Shown: positions 50,907-61,001, counted from the first letter of the stretch. The stretch: DNA of 64,000 nt from an uncultured Clostridia bacterium (GCA_934481345.1 CAKSPF010000001.1:1-64000); one strand, 5' to 3'. Notes: generated by a model from the letters alone, not told the origin. Program-made: numbers and translations.

Positions 50907-53132
50907 TTAATCCCCCTGTATTTTTATTTTTTTAAGCCGCAAGGCATTTAGAACTACCGATACCGAGCTTAATGCCATCGCCATAGCGGCAATCATGGGA
51001 TCAAGTGTTATACCGGCAAACGTAAGGACTCCGGCAGCAACCGGAATCAAAACCGTATTGTATATAAAAGCAAAAAACAGATTCTGCTTTATGTTTTTGA
51101 TGGTTTCACGACTTATATTAAGCGCCAGAACAATATCCGTAAGGCAATCTTTCATAATAACAATATCTGCCGCCTCAAGCGCAACCTGTGTACCGGAGCC
51201 GACAGAAATGCCGACATCTGCCTGCGTAAGTGCCACGCTGTCATTTATGCCGTCGCCTACCATTGCGACGATATGACCGTCCTGCTGAAGTGATTTTACC
51301 TTATCGGATTTGCCGTCCGGCAAAACCTCAGCAAAAATATCATTTATACCGAGCTCCTTAGCCATAGCCATAGCTACTGTTTTATTGTCACCGGTCAGCA
51401 AAACAGTATTTTTCCCTGCCTTTTTTAAGGCAGATATCATATCTGCGGCATCGTTTTTCATTAAATCACGCGCTGCAATTACCGCCTCAAGCTTACCGTT
51501 TACTGCAAGAAGCATTACGGTTTTTCCGCCGGAAACAAGCTCATTGACAACAGAATCATAATTGCCCGAAACACCGTTTTCTTCCATAAGGAGCTTGTTC
51601 CCCAAAAGAACTGCGTCGCCGTCAACTTTTGCTCTGATGCCCTTTCCGCTTATTGCCTCAAAGCCCGTAACACTTTTTTCTTTTATGCCGCGCTCGGATG
51701 CGTACTCATATATAGCATCACTGAGAGGATGCTCCGAAACAGCCTCAACACTTACAGCATATTCAATTATTTTATTTTCGTTCATGCTGCCGCATACACG
51801 CACATCGGTTATTTTCGGTTCGCCTTTGGTAAGAGTGCCGGTTTTATCAAATACAAATGTATCTACAAGACTGAGTTTTTCCATTGAATTCGCATCTTTG
51901 ACCAATATGCCCTCGCCTGCCGCTCTGCCTACGGAAACTATAACAGCCGTCGGAGTTGCGAGACCGAGTGCACACGGGCACGCTATTACAAGTACGGAAA
52001 TAAAACGGTTAATTACAGTTGCAGCCGAAGCTCCTATTATAAGCCAAACGACCGCTGTAAGCAAAGCAATCGCAATAACAGACGGGACGAAAATTCCGCA
52101 GATTTTATCGGCAAGACGCGCTATTTCGGGCTTTGAACCGGACGCTTCTTCAACCATGCTTATAATCTGTGAAATAACCGTTTCTTCACTTGTTACAAGG
52201 CTTTCAACCTTTATATGCCCGTATTTGTTTATACAACCTGCAAAAACCTTATCGCCGACAGTTTTTTCTACAGGCATGCTCTCTCCGGTAAGCATTGATT
52301 CGTCAACTGTAGTATTACCTTCCGTGACATTTCCGTCAACAGGTATTTTTTCGCCCGGAAGCACAAATACGACATCGCCTTTTTTTATATCTTTTATATC
52401 AACAACGATTTTTTCGCCGTCCCTTATAAGGGTAGCTTTTTTAGGTGTAAGTTCTATAAGCTTCTTTATAGCGTCATTTGTTCTGAGCTTTGAACAGTTC
52501 TCCAGGTATCTGCCGAGCAAAATCAAAGTAATTATAACACCGACAGATTCAAAATATAAATTATGTGAATGGTTTGCGCCGCTTACAAACATATCGGCTA
52601 TCAATACAACACCATACACAAATGCCGCTGTTGTTCCGACGGCGACGAGAGTATCCATATTCGGACGCATGCCGAACAGATTTTTGTAACCGTTAATATA
52701 AAATTTGTATCCTGCACACATACAGCCGACCGAAAGCACAAGCTGAATAAGAGCATATGTTTTCGGGTGAACCGACGGTTCCATAAATCCGAAAACAGGC
52801 AAGCCGATCATATGCCCCATGGAAATATAAAACAGAGGAACAGCAAAAACTGCCGAAACTATCAGCTTTATAAGCATAACTTTGACTTCGGCTGTTTTAT
52901 TCTTTAATGTACTTTCAAAGTTGTCATGATTGACACCGAAGCCTATCTTTGTTACTGCAATTTCAATGTCCTTTTCACACAAAAGCGTTTCGTCATATTC
53001 AACGCTGAGTCTGCCGGATGTAAGATTAACTACAGCACTGCTGACTCCGTTTAACGAAGATACTGATTTTTCAACACTTGCCGAGCAAGCCGCGCACGAC
53101 ATACCCGTAACTGTAAAATAAGATTTTTTCAT
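50907..53132 (-). CDS. copA: Copper-exporting P1B-type ATPase
   Basis: The 741-residue pump has one N-terminal heavy-metal domain (GMSCAACSASVEK), eight helices with the copper-binding CPC in IACPCALGLATP, TGES in MLTGESMPVEK, the phosphorylated aspartate in FDKTGTLTKGEP, the HP motif in SEHPLSDAI and VGDGINDSVAL. It exports Cu(I). The ATG at 53132 has AAAGGAAA upstream. It heads a run of genes reaching into the V-ATPase operon. Confidence 0.96.
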   Translation of the reverse strand: MKKSYFTVTGMSCAACSASVEKSVSSLNGVSSAVVNLTSGRLSVEYDETLLCEKDIEIAVTKIGFGVNHDNFESTLKNKTAEVKVMLIKLIVSAVFAVPLFYISMGHMIGLPVFGFMEPSVHPKTYALIQLVLSVGCMCAGYKFYINGYKNLFGMRPNMDTLVAVGTTAAFVYGVVLIADMFVSGANHSHNLYFESVGVIITLILLGRYLENCSKLRTNDAIKKLIELTPKKATLIRDGEKIVVDIKDIKKGDVVFVLPGEKIPVDGNVTEGNTTVDESMLTGESMPVEKTVGDKVFAGCINKYGHIKVESLVTSEETVISQIISMVEEASGSKPEIARLADKICGIFVPSVIAIALLTAVVWLIIGASAATVINRFISVLVIACPCALGLATPTAVIVSVGRAAGEGILVKDANSMEKLSLVDTFVFDKTGTLTKGEPKITDVRVCGSMNENKIIEYAVSVEAVSEHPLSDAIYEYASERGIKEKSVTGFEAISGKGIRAKVDGDAVLLGNKLLMEENGVSGNYDSVVNELVSGGKTVMLLAVNGKLEAVIAARDLMKNDAADMISALKKAGKNTVLLTGDNKTVAMAMAKELGINDIFAEVLPDGKSDKVKSLQQDGHIVAMVGDGINDSVALTQADVGISVGSGTQVALEAADIVIMKDCLTDIVLALNISRETIKNIKQNLFFAFIYNTVLIPVAAGVLTFAGITLDPMIAAMAMALSSVSVVLNALRLKKIKIQGD

Positions 53133-53197
53133 ACACATTTCCTTTCAGAATATATAAATAACTTCATTTACAATTTGTGCTATATTTATAATATTTA

Positions 53198-53959
53198 TTA
53201 ATTGTTGTTTCTGCATCTTACAACTTCATAAATCATAAGAGCAGCCGCAACTGACGCATTAAGCGAATTAATTTCGCCAAGCATCGGTATTCTTACAACA
53301 AAATCACATTTTTCTTTAACAAGTCTGGAAAGTCCTTTGCCTTCGGAGCCCACAACAATTGCAACCGCACCGGAAAAATCATGAGTGTATATTGTTTTTT
53401 CACCGTCCATATCTGCCCCGACAACCCATATATTTTCTTTTTTTAATTTATCGATTGTCGTTGAAAGATTGCTGACTCTTGCAACGTTAGTAAATTCCAA
53501 AGCACCTGCGCTTGATTTGTCCACAACAGGGCTTAAACCTACCGAATTACGTTTTGGAATAATGACTCCGTGTGCTCCGGCTGCATTGGCCGTTCTTATG
53601 ATTGAGCCGAGATTGTGCGGATCAGTAAGGTCATCTGCAAGAACAATAAACGGCTGTTCGCCTTTTTCTCTTGCAGATTCAATAATATCACTTACATCAA
53701 CATATTCTTTTGCTGCCGCAAATGCTATAACACCCTGATGCGAATGTGTAATACTCAACTTGTCAAGGCGCTGCTTGTCCGCTTCCGAAACGACAATTTT
53801 CTTATCGCGGGCAAGTGCAATTATTTTCTTTAATGAGCCGTGTTTCTCTCCGCTCTGAACCAGAATTTTATCTATTGTCCTGCCCGATTTGAGAGCTTCC
53901 ATAACCGGATTTCTGCCTTCTATCCTGTTATCGGCATTTTGTATATTTTCATCACTCAT
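53198..53959 (-). CDS. rlmB: 23S rRNA 2'-O-methyltransferase RlmB (SpoU family)
   Basis: The 253-residue enzyme methylates G2251-type guanosine using SAM. An L30e-like substrate domain (EGRNPVMEALKSGRTIDKIL) precedes the SPOUT knot: DPHNLGSIIRTANAAG, VVGSEGKGLS and EINSLNASVAAALMIYE. The ATG at 53959 begins MSDENIQ and has AGGTAAAC upstream; the longer frame is discarded. Confidence 0.92.
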   Translation of the reverse strand: MSDENIQNADNRIEGRNPVMEALKSGRTIDKILVQSGEKHGSLKKIIALARDKKIVVSEADKQRLDKLSITHSHQGVIAFAAAKEYVDVSDIIESAREKGEQPFIVLADDLTDPHNLGSIIRTANAAGAHGVIIPKRNSVGLSPVVDKSSAGALEFTNVARVSNLSTTIDKLKKENIWVVGADMDGEKTIYTHDFSGAVAIVVGSEGKGLSRLVKEKCDFVVRIPMLGEINSLNASVAAALMIYEVVRCRNNN

Positions 53960-54098
53960 ATGTTTACCTCTTTGGCATAGTAATTTAGGGAACATTCACC
54001 AACAGCAGTTTACACACCTATTAAGTAATGTACATGCTGAATAAACGCCCCCTAATTATATGTTTACTTATTAATTACTGCACATTCAGTTGATTTAA

Positions 54099-55307
54099 TT
54101 ACGCGAGATTGAATTTATCGTGTATAGCTCTTACCGCTGCGTCGGCATTTTTGCTGTTAACAAGAACAGACACCTTAATCTCTGAGGTTGAAATCATGTG
54201 GATATTTATATTTGCGTCATAAAGCGCTTCAAACATTTTACTTGCAACACCGGGATTATTGACCATTCCGCAGCCTACTATCGATACCTTTGAAATTTCC
54301 GAAGAAGTCTTCATCTTGTCAAATCCGATATAATCCTTTTCGGCATTAAGAAGTTCAACTGCCTTGTCAAGGTTAGACTCTGTCACGGTAAAGCTTATAT
54401 CCTTACGGCCCTCTCTGCCGATTGACTGGAGAATAATGTCTACATTTATATTATTCTTTGCCAAAAGGGAGAATATCTTAAATGCCATACCGGGCTCATC
54501 TTTTAAATCACAGAGAGCTATTCTTGCTACATCGTTATCTCTTGCTACACCTCTTACGAGCATTTTTTCCACTTTGCTTTCCTCCTTAACATACGTTCCC
54601 GGATTATTATTAAGACTGGAGCGTACACACATATTAACATTATATTTTTTTGCCATTTCCACCGAACGGTTATGAAGAACATTCGCTCCGAGGCTTGCAA
54701 GTTCAAGCATTTCATCATACGAAACAGCGTCCAGTTTTTTCGCATTCGGAACAATTCTGGGATCTGCTGTATATACACCGTCAACATCGGTATATATTTC
54801 GCACAAATCAGCATGAAGAGCCGCCGCAATTGCCACAGCAGTGGTATCGGAGCCGCCTCTTCCGAGTGTTGTTATATCATCATATTTGTTAATTCCCTGA
54901 AATCCTGCAACAATTACGATGTTATTATTATCAAGCTCTTTGCTTATTCGTTCTCCGTCTATCTTATTTATTCTTGCAGCACTGTAATTTGCATCGGTTT
55001 TCATACCAACCTGCCAGCCGGTAAGTGAAACCGCACCCACTCCAAGCTTCTGGATTGCCATTGCAAGAAGCGAAATCGAAATCTGTTCGCCTGTAGAAAG
55101 AAGCATATCCATTTCACGCCTTGATGCCTTAGGGTTGATTTCCGCAGCCTTTGCAATAAGGTCGTCTGTTGTGTCACCCTGAGCCGAAACAACAACAACA
55201 ACGGAATTTCCTTCCCTGTATGTGTCAACAACTCTTTTTGCAACATTCATTACTCTTTCGGCATCAGCAACGGAAGTACCGCCGAATTTCTGTACTATTA
55301 AACTCAA
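54099..55307 (-). CDS. lysC: Aspartate kinase
   Basis: The 402-residue kinase makes aspartyl phosphate, the first step to lysine, threonine and methionine. KFGGTSVAD, GRGGSDTTAVAIAAAL and the two C-terminal ACT domains (about 265-400) are present. The start is a TTG 10 nt after GGGAGG. It ends the hom-thrB-lysC unit, so it may serve threonine supply. A gap of 139 nt to rlmB shows no clear signal. Confidence 0.96.
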   Translation of the reverse strand: MSLIVQKFGGTSVADAERVMNVAKRVVDTYREGNSVVVVVSAQGDTTDDLIAKAAEINPKASRREMDMLLSTGEQISISLLAMAIQKLGVGAVSLTGWQVGMKTDANYSAARINKIDGERISKELDNNNIVIVAGFQGINKYDDITTLGRGGSDTTAVAIAAALHADLCEIYTDVDGVYTADPRIVPNAKKLDAVSYDEMLELASLGANVLHNRSVEMAKKYNVNMCVRSSLNNNPGTYVKEESKVEKMLVRGVARDNDVARIALCDLKDEPGMAFKIFSLLAKNNINVDIILQSIGREGRKDISFTVTESNLDKAVELLNAEKDYIGFDKMKTSSEISKVSIVGCGMVNNPGVASKMFEALYDANINIHMISTSEIKVSVLVNSKNADAAVRAIHDKFNLA

Positions 55308-55337
55308 AAAACTCTACCTCCCTAACGAGTATAATTT

Positions 55338-56228
55338 TTACAAATAAACCGCACCTTCATTATCGGCTTTAAGCATTTTCAGCTTCCAGCCCGGAAGGTT
55401 GGTTTCTATAAGACTGTTCATACGTTCTTCAAAAACGTCTGAATTCTTATCGACTATGGAAATAATTGTCGGTCCCGCGCCGCTTAAATACCCGCAGACA
55501 GCGCCGAAACGTTTTGCACACCTTATAATATATTCACCGCTGCGTATTTTCGGGAATCTGTATCTTTGGTGCATTCTGTCTTTGACAGCACCTCCGAGCA
55601 GTGAAAAATCCCCTTTCGCAACAGATGATGATATAAGCGAAGCATGTGCGACATTAAAAGCAGCATTTTTAAAGCTTATAAACTTAGGCAAAATACCTCT
55701 TGATTTTCGTGTAGCAAAATAAAAATCAGGAATCATGGCAGCAAAGGTTATATCCTGAGGTATATCCGTCTTGGTATACAAAACCCTGCCGCCATCGGGA
55801 ACAGCAACCGTAAAGCCGCCCATAATGGCAGGAGCAACGTTATCGGGATGTCCTTCTATTCTGTATGCCATATACAGCAGCTCTTCCGGGCTGAAACGGT
55901 TATTCAAAAGCCTGTTTGCCCCCATCAGTCCGAGCACTATACTCGAAGAACTGCTTCCGAGTCCCCGGGTAACGGGGATATCGCTTTTAAGCGTAATATG
56001 TACTCCGTCAAAGCTTTCGCCGGCTTCATCAAACACTTTTTTAAAGCCGACGTAAACATAATTATTTTCGCCGAGAGGAATAAAATCAGCATCGTCCGCA
56101 ATATCGATTTTCAATCCGCTGCCGGTAAGTTCAAACTCCGCAGTATTGTATAAATTAAGCGCTATTCCGAGGCAGTCGAAACCCGGACCTATGTTTGCAG
56201 TAGATGCCGGCACTCTTACAGTAACCAT
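55338..56228 (-). CDS. thrB: Homoserine kinase
   Basis: The 296-residue GHMP kinase phosphorylates homoserine on the threonine route. PASTANIGPGFDCLG and the ATP-binding VTRGLGSSSSSIVLG are clear, as is CGYLSGAGPTI near the end. GGAGG precedes the ATG. It lies 24 nt after hom. Confidence 0.96.
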   Translation of the reverse strand: MVTVRVPASTANIGPGFDCLGIALNLYNTAEFELTGSGLKIDIADDADFIPLGENNYVYVGFKKVFDEAGESFDGVHITLKSDIPVTRGLGSSSSSIVLGLMGANRLLNNRFSPEELLYMAYRIEGHPDNVAPAIMGGFTVAVPDGGRVLYTKTDIPQDITFAAMIPDFYFATRKSRGILPKFISFKNAAFNVAHASLISSSVAKGDFSLLGGAVKDRMHQRYRFPKIRSGEYIIRCAKRFGAVCGYLSGAGPTIISIVDKNSDVFEERMNSLIETNLPGWKLKMLKADNEGAVYL

Positions 56229-56252
56229 GCTGTTTCCTCCTTTTTTATTAAA

Positions 56253-57464
56253 TTAAAGTATCATAAACGTATTTAAAACATCAAATTCCGAAAGCTTGCA
56301 ACTAAGTTCTTTTACCGTCATAATTCCGGTAGTGAATGCGATTTCATCATCAAACAAATCAACCGCCTCTGACGCATCAAATACCGAATTAATGTCAGAC
56401 AGGGTTTTGTGTTTATCACTCGTTTTTATCCGAACCATGAATGAAGATTTAATATCTTCGTAATCTATTATAACTTTTTCACTGCAAGGCTGCCACGGAA
56501 TTGAAAATTCCGATTCCGGCGTCTTAACAATCTCTATAATATCGGCAGTAACCGCGCTTGCTGTAGGCAGTTTGCCGGCTCCGCGTCCGTAAAACATAGC
56601 GTCTCCGAGCATATCGCCGTTTACAAATATACCGTTAAATACATCTTCTACTCCGGCAAGCGGATTTGAGTTTTCAACAAGCATAGGTGCTACCACAGCC
56701 TCATAGCTTCCGTCGGCATGTCTGAAACGTCCGAGAAGCTTAATAGAGCAATCAAGCATTTCTGCATATTTAGTATCTTTATATGTTATATTGGTTATTC
56801 CCTCAGTGTGAACATCCTCATAATTAACTTTTTTACCGATTACCATTGAAGACAGAATAGATATTTTTTTGCATGTATCATGACCTTCTACGTCGGCTGC
56901 CGGATTTCTCTCGGCATAGCCAAGCTCCTGCGCAGTCTTAAGAGCCGCCTCAAAGCTTGTGCCTTCTTTAAACATTTTTGTTAATATATAGTTTGTAGTA
57001 CCGTTTAATATACCGGTTATTTCATTAATTTCATTTGGAGAAAGGCTTGTAATCATCGGACGTATTATCGGTATGCCGCCGCCGACACTGGCTTCATAAA
57101 AATACTTGACTCCGTGTGCTTTGGCAATTGCAAAAAGTTCGTCACCCTTTATTGCAACAAGCTCTTTATTGGAGGTTACGACATTTTTCCCGTTCTCCAA
57201 AGCTGCTTTTGTATAATCATAAGCAGGGCCGGTTCCGCCCATAGTTTCAACAACAATACTTACTTCTTCATCATTTAATACTTTGTTGAAATCCGTTGTA
57301 AAAAGATGACTTTCCTCATGTGATGAAAAATCCCTTATATCAACTATATATTTTACTTCTATTTCTTCGCCTGCTCTGCGCGCAATGCTCCTGCAGTTTT
57401 TCTTAATAATTTCATATGTGCCCGAGCCTACACAACCAAAGCCTATTATACAAATTTTAGCCAT
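56253..57464 (-). CDS. hom: Homoserine dehydrogenase
   Basis: The 403-residue enzyme reduces aspartate semialdehyde to homoserine. N-terminal NAD(P) fold (IIGFGCVGSGTYEI), catalytic region GILNGTTNYILTKM with AERNPAADVEGHD, and a C-terminal ACT-like domain. GGAGG precedes the ATG. The threonine synthase gene is not in the cluster. Confidence 0.96.
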   Translation of the reverse strand: MAKICIIGFGCVGSGTYEIIKKNCRSIARRAGEEIEVKYIVDIRDFSSHEESHLFTTDFNKVLNDEEVSIVVETMGGTGPAYDYTKAALENGKNVVTSNKELVAIKGDELFAIAKAHGVKYFYEASVGGGIPIIRPMITSLSPNEINEITGILNGTTNYILTKMFKEGTSFEAALKTAQELGYAERNPAADVEGHDTCKKISILSSMVIGKKVNYEDVHTEGITNITYKDTKYAEMLDCSIKLLGRFRHADGSYEAVVAPMLVENSNPLAGVEDVFNGIFVNGDMLGDAMFYGRGAGKLPTASAVTADIIEIVKTPESEFSIPWQPCSEKVIIDYEDIKSSFMVRIKTSDKHKTLSDINSVFDASEAVDLFDDEIAFTTGIMTVKELSCKLSEFDVLNTFMIL

Positions 57465-57512
57465 CTGTTTTCCTCCAAAAATAACTGTTGATTTACAATC
57501 AAATTAAGGCTT

Positions 57513-57541
57513 ATTATACCACCGACATTGGAATTTGTCAA
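57513..57541 (-). promoter_or_regulatory. Promoter of hom-thrB-lysC
   Basis: Minus strand TTGACA (57536-57541) and TATAAT (57513-57518), spacer 17 nt. The leader is about 40 nt, too short for a T-box or lysine riboswitch. It sits right at the end of dnaX. Confidence 0.88.
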
Positions 57542-57549
57542 TTTTTGTA

Positions 57550-59193
57550 TCAGTCAATTTTAAAGTTTTCGGGGTATGAATTGCTTAATTTTGCTATGTT
57601 TTCAAAAATATCGTTGTTTTGCCCAAAATTGTCATCATTACCGCTGCTTTTTAGTGCACATTTTATCATCGGCAAAACACCGAACATTTCACTGATAATT
57701 CTTGCTATCTGTTCAAGATTTTCCGGTGTATTGACCGCTTTTGCCGCGTCGCTGTCAGCAAAATCCAGAATAAGCTTTCCGTCTTCCTCTCTCGGTTTTA
57801 CACCGAACAGATTCACGAAAATTATCAATTTGCCGCTGTCCTGAAGCCGCTTTTTTATATCCTCCCATCCGGAAATGACATTAGCAAGCGAACCGCCTGA
57901 ATTGCCGGAAATACCATCGGAATTTTCCGCAGGAATTGTTTCATTTTTTTCGGTTTTATCCTTAATTTTATCATTTATAATATGCTCATCAGGTATTTTA
58001 TTTATTACATCACTAACCGAATTAACAGGACTTTGTGCGGCAGTAAAGTTGCCGGAAGAAATCATTTTTTCAACGGTGCTTAATCTGTCCAGAAGCGCGT
58101 CATTATCATCGCTGAGTTTTGAACAAATAATTCTCACAAGGGCACATTCCACCAATATTCTTGATGATGACACGAATTTTATATCCCTCAAAAGTTCACT
58201 GAGAATATCTATGCACCTGACGAGCTTTTCCGTCGTAAAATATGAAGCGTTTTTTTCGAGCAGCGACTTTTTCATTGCGGTAAATTCCTCGGCCTCGGGA
58301 GCACATTTATATATCATAAGCTCCCGCATAACCTTGAGCAGTCCTTCGGCAAAGCTATCGGGATTTTTTCCGTCATTCATACATTTGTTAAAAAGCAACA
58401 AGGCACTTTTTACATCGCCGGTCGCAATACAATTTGCCATATCATACAGAATTGTATCGTCAAGGGTTCCCAAAATGGCGGTAACGTCCTCATAAGTAAG
58501 GTTGTTGTTTTTATAAGCAAGGCACTGTTCCAGTATACTCAGTGCATCACGCATCGAACCGTTTCCGAGCTGTGCTACATACTCGACAGCGTCATTATCA
58601 ATATTTATTTCTTCCTGCTGCATTATCCGGCTTACGGCACCGGCTATATCGGAAACAGTAATATTTTTGAAATCAAACCTCTGACATCTCGAAAGTATAG
58701 TCGGTAAAACTTTATGAATTTCGGTAGTCGCAAGGATAAATATTATATGCTCCGGAGGTTCCTCCAAAGTTTTAAGCAACGCATTAAAAGCACCCGACGA
58801 AAGCATATGAACCTCATCTATAATGTATACTTTATACTTGCTGCTTGCCGTTGCGTATCTTACCTGGTCGATAATATCGCGGATATTTTCCACGCCGTTG
58901 TTTGAAGCGGCGTCCATTTCCACTACATCTAATATTGTTTCATTGAGAATACCTTTGCATACATCACATTCATTGCACGGATTGCCGCCAACGGGATTAA
59001 GGCAGTTTACAGCTCGGCTTAGAATTTTGGCGGTTGATGTCTTTCCTGTTCCGCGTGTGCCCGTAAAAATATAAGCATGCGACAGTCTTCCCGTCTTAAT
59101 TTCATTTTTTAACGTTTCCGTAATATGCGGCTGTCCTATAACTTCATCAAAATTTTTGGGACGCCATTTTCTGTATAATGTCTGATATGCCAT
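57550..59193 (-). CDS. dnaX: DNA polymerase III subunits gamma/tau
   Basis: The 547-residue clamp-loader ATPase has YRKWRPKNFDEVIGQ, Walker A GTRGTGKTS, a four-cysteine zinc module (CLNPVGGNPCNECDVC), DEVHMLSS and the sensor SRCQRFDF. Residues after about 370 form the tau-specific part, which contains a Ser/Asn-rich linker. GGAGG lies before the ATG at 59193. It follows the SRP RNA gene, as in B. subtilis, but yaaK/recR do not follow. Confidence 0.96.
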   Translation of the reverse strand: MAYQTLYRKWRPKNFDEVIGQPHITETLKNEIKTGRLSHAYIFTGTRGTGKTSTAKILSRAVNCLNPVGGNPCNECDVCKGILNETILDVVEMDAASNNGVENIRDIIDQVRYATASSKYKVYIIDEVHMLSSGAFNALLKTLEEPPEHIIFILATTEIHKVLPTILSRCQRFDFKNITVSDIAGAVSRIMQQEEINIDNDAVEYVAQLGNGSMRDALSILEQCLAYKNNNLTYEDVTAILGTLDDTILYDMANCIATGDVKSALLLFNKCMNDGKNPDSFAEGLLKVMRELMIYKCAPEAEEFTAMKKSLLEKNASYFTTEKLVRCIDILSELLRDIKFVSSSRILVECALVRIICSKLSDDNDALLDRLSTVEKMISSGNFTAAQSPVNSVSDVINKIPDEHIINDKIKDKTEKNETIPAENSDGISGNSGGSLANVISGWEDIKKRLQDSGKLIIFVNLFGVKPREEDGKLILDFADSDAAKAVNTPENLEQIARIISEMFGVLPMIKCALKSSGNDDNFGQNNDIFENIAKLSNSYPENFKID

Positions 59194-59284
59194 AGTATCC
59201 TCCGCGCAAAGCCCGGCATTTAATGCCCGACCGAACATTTCATTTGAATAAAAAAAGCCGTACATCCTTATATCGAATTCTGAT

Positions 59285-59523
59285 TCGCAGCGGTTATATG
59301 CCAGTTAGCTCGGGCCGGGCAACCTTGCGGCACATATACAGCAAACGCTTATGGCTGCTTGATTCCTCACCTGACCAGGTTCACGCGCGAATATTGCGCA
59401 AGACCCGGCCGTCAACACTACTTAACAAACACTTCGATGCGTATCATAACCCTCAATAAGGATATAACCCTTGCTATAGCGGATTGCAAGTACAGGGCGC
59501 CGCTACTGCCCCGGCTGTACGAC
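59285..59523 (-). ncRNA. ffs: Signal recognition particle RNA, large bacterial type
   Basis: The minus strand has GTACAGCCGGGGCAGTAGCG at the 5' end. The conserved S-domain follows, with GGTCAGG and GGAATCAAGCAGCC forming the Ffh-binding loop. The GCCCGGCCCGAGC at the 3' side pairs with the start. The Alu-domain portion makes it about 240 nt, the long Firmicutes form. Ends are estimated to within about 10 nt. The 59194-59284 stretch up to dnaX holds a GGGCATT/AATGCCC hairpin. Confidence 0.92.
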
Positions 59524-59529
59524 TTTATT

Positions 59530-59558
59530 ATTATACACCAAGTTTCAAAAAATTTCAA
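59530..59558 (-). promoter_or_regulatory. SRP RNA promoter
   Basis: Minus strand TTGAAA (59553-59558) and TATAAT (59530-59535), spacer 17 nt; transcription would start near 59523. Confidence 0.85.
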
Positions 59559-59757
59559 CACTAATTTTACAGATTTTCAAATTAATAAAAAACTTATCGT
59601 CAGGCGGCTTCTTTTTTATACATTTTACATATGTTTTTTGACAAGGATTTGACGCAAAAGCTCGTATAACAGCGCATTGCGCGATGTATTTGAGTGGATT
59701 TAAAAGCGCATATGCATTATAATTAAAATTACAGTATTTATTGAAAGGATGACCTGT

Positions 59758-60114
59758 ATGCAAAAAATCCACTCTCAAAGGCGGTATGTAGGAGTAAATC
59801 AAGACGGAGCAGGTTTCGGAGGGTTTTATCTTGATTATTATATACTTGAATCGGAAATAAACGTACCAAACACAAGTTTTTCCGCTTTGATATACGGTGT
59901 GGAAATCGAAAAAAAGTATGAAGAAAACGGATGTGAAAAAATACTTGAACAAGCAGTGGTAAATGATATTTACGCTTCAAAAAAAGGAACACAGAAACTG
60001 ATAGATAAGCTTGCCGACAATCTCGCGATGCCGTCTACTCTTGAATTTATATTAAATGATATTCTTGAAGAACGGGGATTTGAGCCGCCGGAATTCACGG
60101 TTACAATTACATGA
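59758..60114 (+). CDS. DUF6514-like protein
   Basis: The 118-residue protein has the pattern of the clostridial DUF6514 family: an N-terminal beta part (YILESEINVPNTSFSALIYGVEIEKK), a central DIYASKKGTQKLIDKLADNLAMP and a C-terminal helix plus FILNDILEERG. The ATG at 59758 is 10 nt after AAAGG; the ATG at 59749 is too close. Upstream of it (59559-59757) there is a TATAAT near 59720 but no convincing -35. The function is unknown. Confidence 0.7.
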   Translation: MQKIHSQRRYVGVNQDGAGFGGFYLDYYILESEINVPNTSFSALIYGVEIEKKYEENGCEKILEQAVVNDIYASKKGTQKLIDKLADNLAMPSTLEFILNDILEERGFEPPEFTVTIT

Positions 60115-60121
60115 ACCTTCA

Positions 60122-60169
60122 ATATCGCCGGTGAAAAATACACAACGCCGTATTTTTCATCGGCGATAT
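60122..60169 (+). terminator. Hairpin after the DUF6514-like gene
   Basis: ATATCGCCGGTGAAAAATAC pairs with GTATTTTTCATCGGCGATAT around CACAACGCC. The stem is strong, but no immediate T-run follows. Confidence 0.6.
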
Positions 60170-60209
60170 AATTATACCGCTAAATTTTTTAATATATCAA
60201 AATTTTACC

Positions 60210-60238
60210 TTGACTTTGGATATATTTTGTGTTATAAT
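60210..60238 (+). promoter_or_regulatory. tRNA-Arg promoter
   Basis: TTGACT (60210-60215) and TATAAT (60233-60238), spacer 17 nt, 21 nt before the mature tRNA. Confidence 0.88.
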
Positions 60239-60259
60239 ACTTCAAGTGTTGAGAGATAT

Positions 60260-60336
<77 letters not shown>

Positions 60337-60342
60337 GACAAA

Positions 60343-60377
60343 CCGCTAAGGCTTTTGCTTCGGCGGCTTTTTGTTTT
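60343..60377 (+). terminator. tRNA-Arg terminator
   Basis: CCGCTAAGGC-TTTT-GCTTCGGCGG forms a ten-position stem with one mismatch, followed by CTTTTTGTTTT. Confidence 0.7.
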
Positions 60378-60395
60378 ATCGGCATATTTTGAAAG

Positions 60396-60441
60396 AAAAA
60401 AGTCCGCACACTGTTTAAACAAACAGCATACGGGCTTTTTT
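60396..60441 (-). terminator. ppa terminator
   Basis: AAAAAAGTCCG...CGGGCTTTTTT forms a stem continued by ACTGTTT/AAACAG. T-runs occur on both strands; it is 30 nt past the ppa stop. Confidence 0.85.
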
Positions 60442-60470
60442 GCAAATATCTTATCATATATGTTTTGTTC

Positions 60471-61001
60471 TTATCGTTTGAATTTTTCGTTGTAATTTTC
60501 CATGCAGTTTATAATTACCTCTTTTGCCTCGTCTACGGGATATATTTCATCAACAACCGTTTGCTTGTTTTCAAGATATTTATACACCTCAAAAAAATGT
60601 TTAATACGGTTAAACTGATAATGAGGAAGATTATCAATATCTGTAAATTCCTTAGCTGCCGAATCATTTACGGGCACAGCAATTATTTTTTCGTCAACCT
60701 CGTTATTGTCTATCATTTTTAAAACGCCTATCGGTCTGCATTTTACAAGGCTGAGCGGATTAAGCTTTTCTTCGCATATAACCAAAACGTCAAGCGGGTC
60801 ATTATCGCCTGCCAGAGTCTTTGGAATAAATCCGTAATTTTCCGGATAGTGAGTAGAAGTCGCCAAAATTCTGTCGAGTATTAAAAGTCCGCTCTCCTTA
60901 TCCAGTTCGTATTTTTCGTTGCTGCCCTTCGGTATTTCTATAACCGCAATAAATTCATCGGGAGTAATTCTGTTTTTTGATATGTCATGCCACGCATTCA
61001 T
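60471..61001 (-). CDS. ppa: Inorganic pyrophosphatase (family I)
   Basis: The 176-residue cytoplasmic enzyme splits PPi to phosphate. VIEIPKGSNEKYELDKESG, YPENYGFIPKTLAGDNDPLDVLV (the metal-binding aspartates, residues about 60-80) and the PVDEA ending are family I signatures. The ATG at 61001 is chosen, 6 nt after GAGGTG. It follows the LtaS-like gene by 24 nt. Confidence 0.95.
   Translation of the reverse strand: MNAWHDISKNRITPDEFIAVIEIPKGSNEKYELDKESGLLILDRILATSTHYPENYGFIPKTLAGDNDPLDVLVICEEKLNPLSLVKCRPIGVLKMIDNNEVDEKIIAVPVNDSAAKEFTDIDNLPHYQFNRIKHFFEVYKYLENKQTVVDEIYPVDEAKEVIINCMENYNEKFKR

Noticed and set aside
51562..52689. A 375-codon plus-strand ORF opposite copA
   Set aside because: All CopA motifs lie on the minus strand; the opposing frame is Ser/Thr/Pro-rich antisense.
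53139..53197. CopY or CsoR operator before copA
   Set aside because: ATTTACAATTTGT is only a loose resemblance to TACAnnTGTA and no clear promoter could be aligned with it.
53996..54098. Regulatory element between lysC and rlmB
   Set aside because: Checked for hairpins, terminators and promoters; nothing convincing was found in this gap.
57465..57512. T-box or lysine riboswitch before hom
   Set aside because: Leader is only about 40 nt from the predicted start, too short for either.
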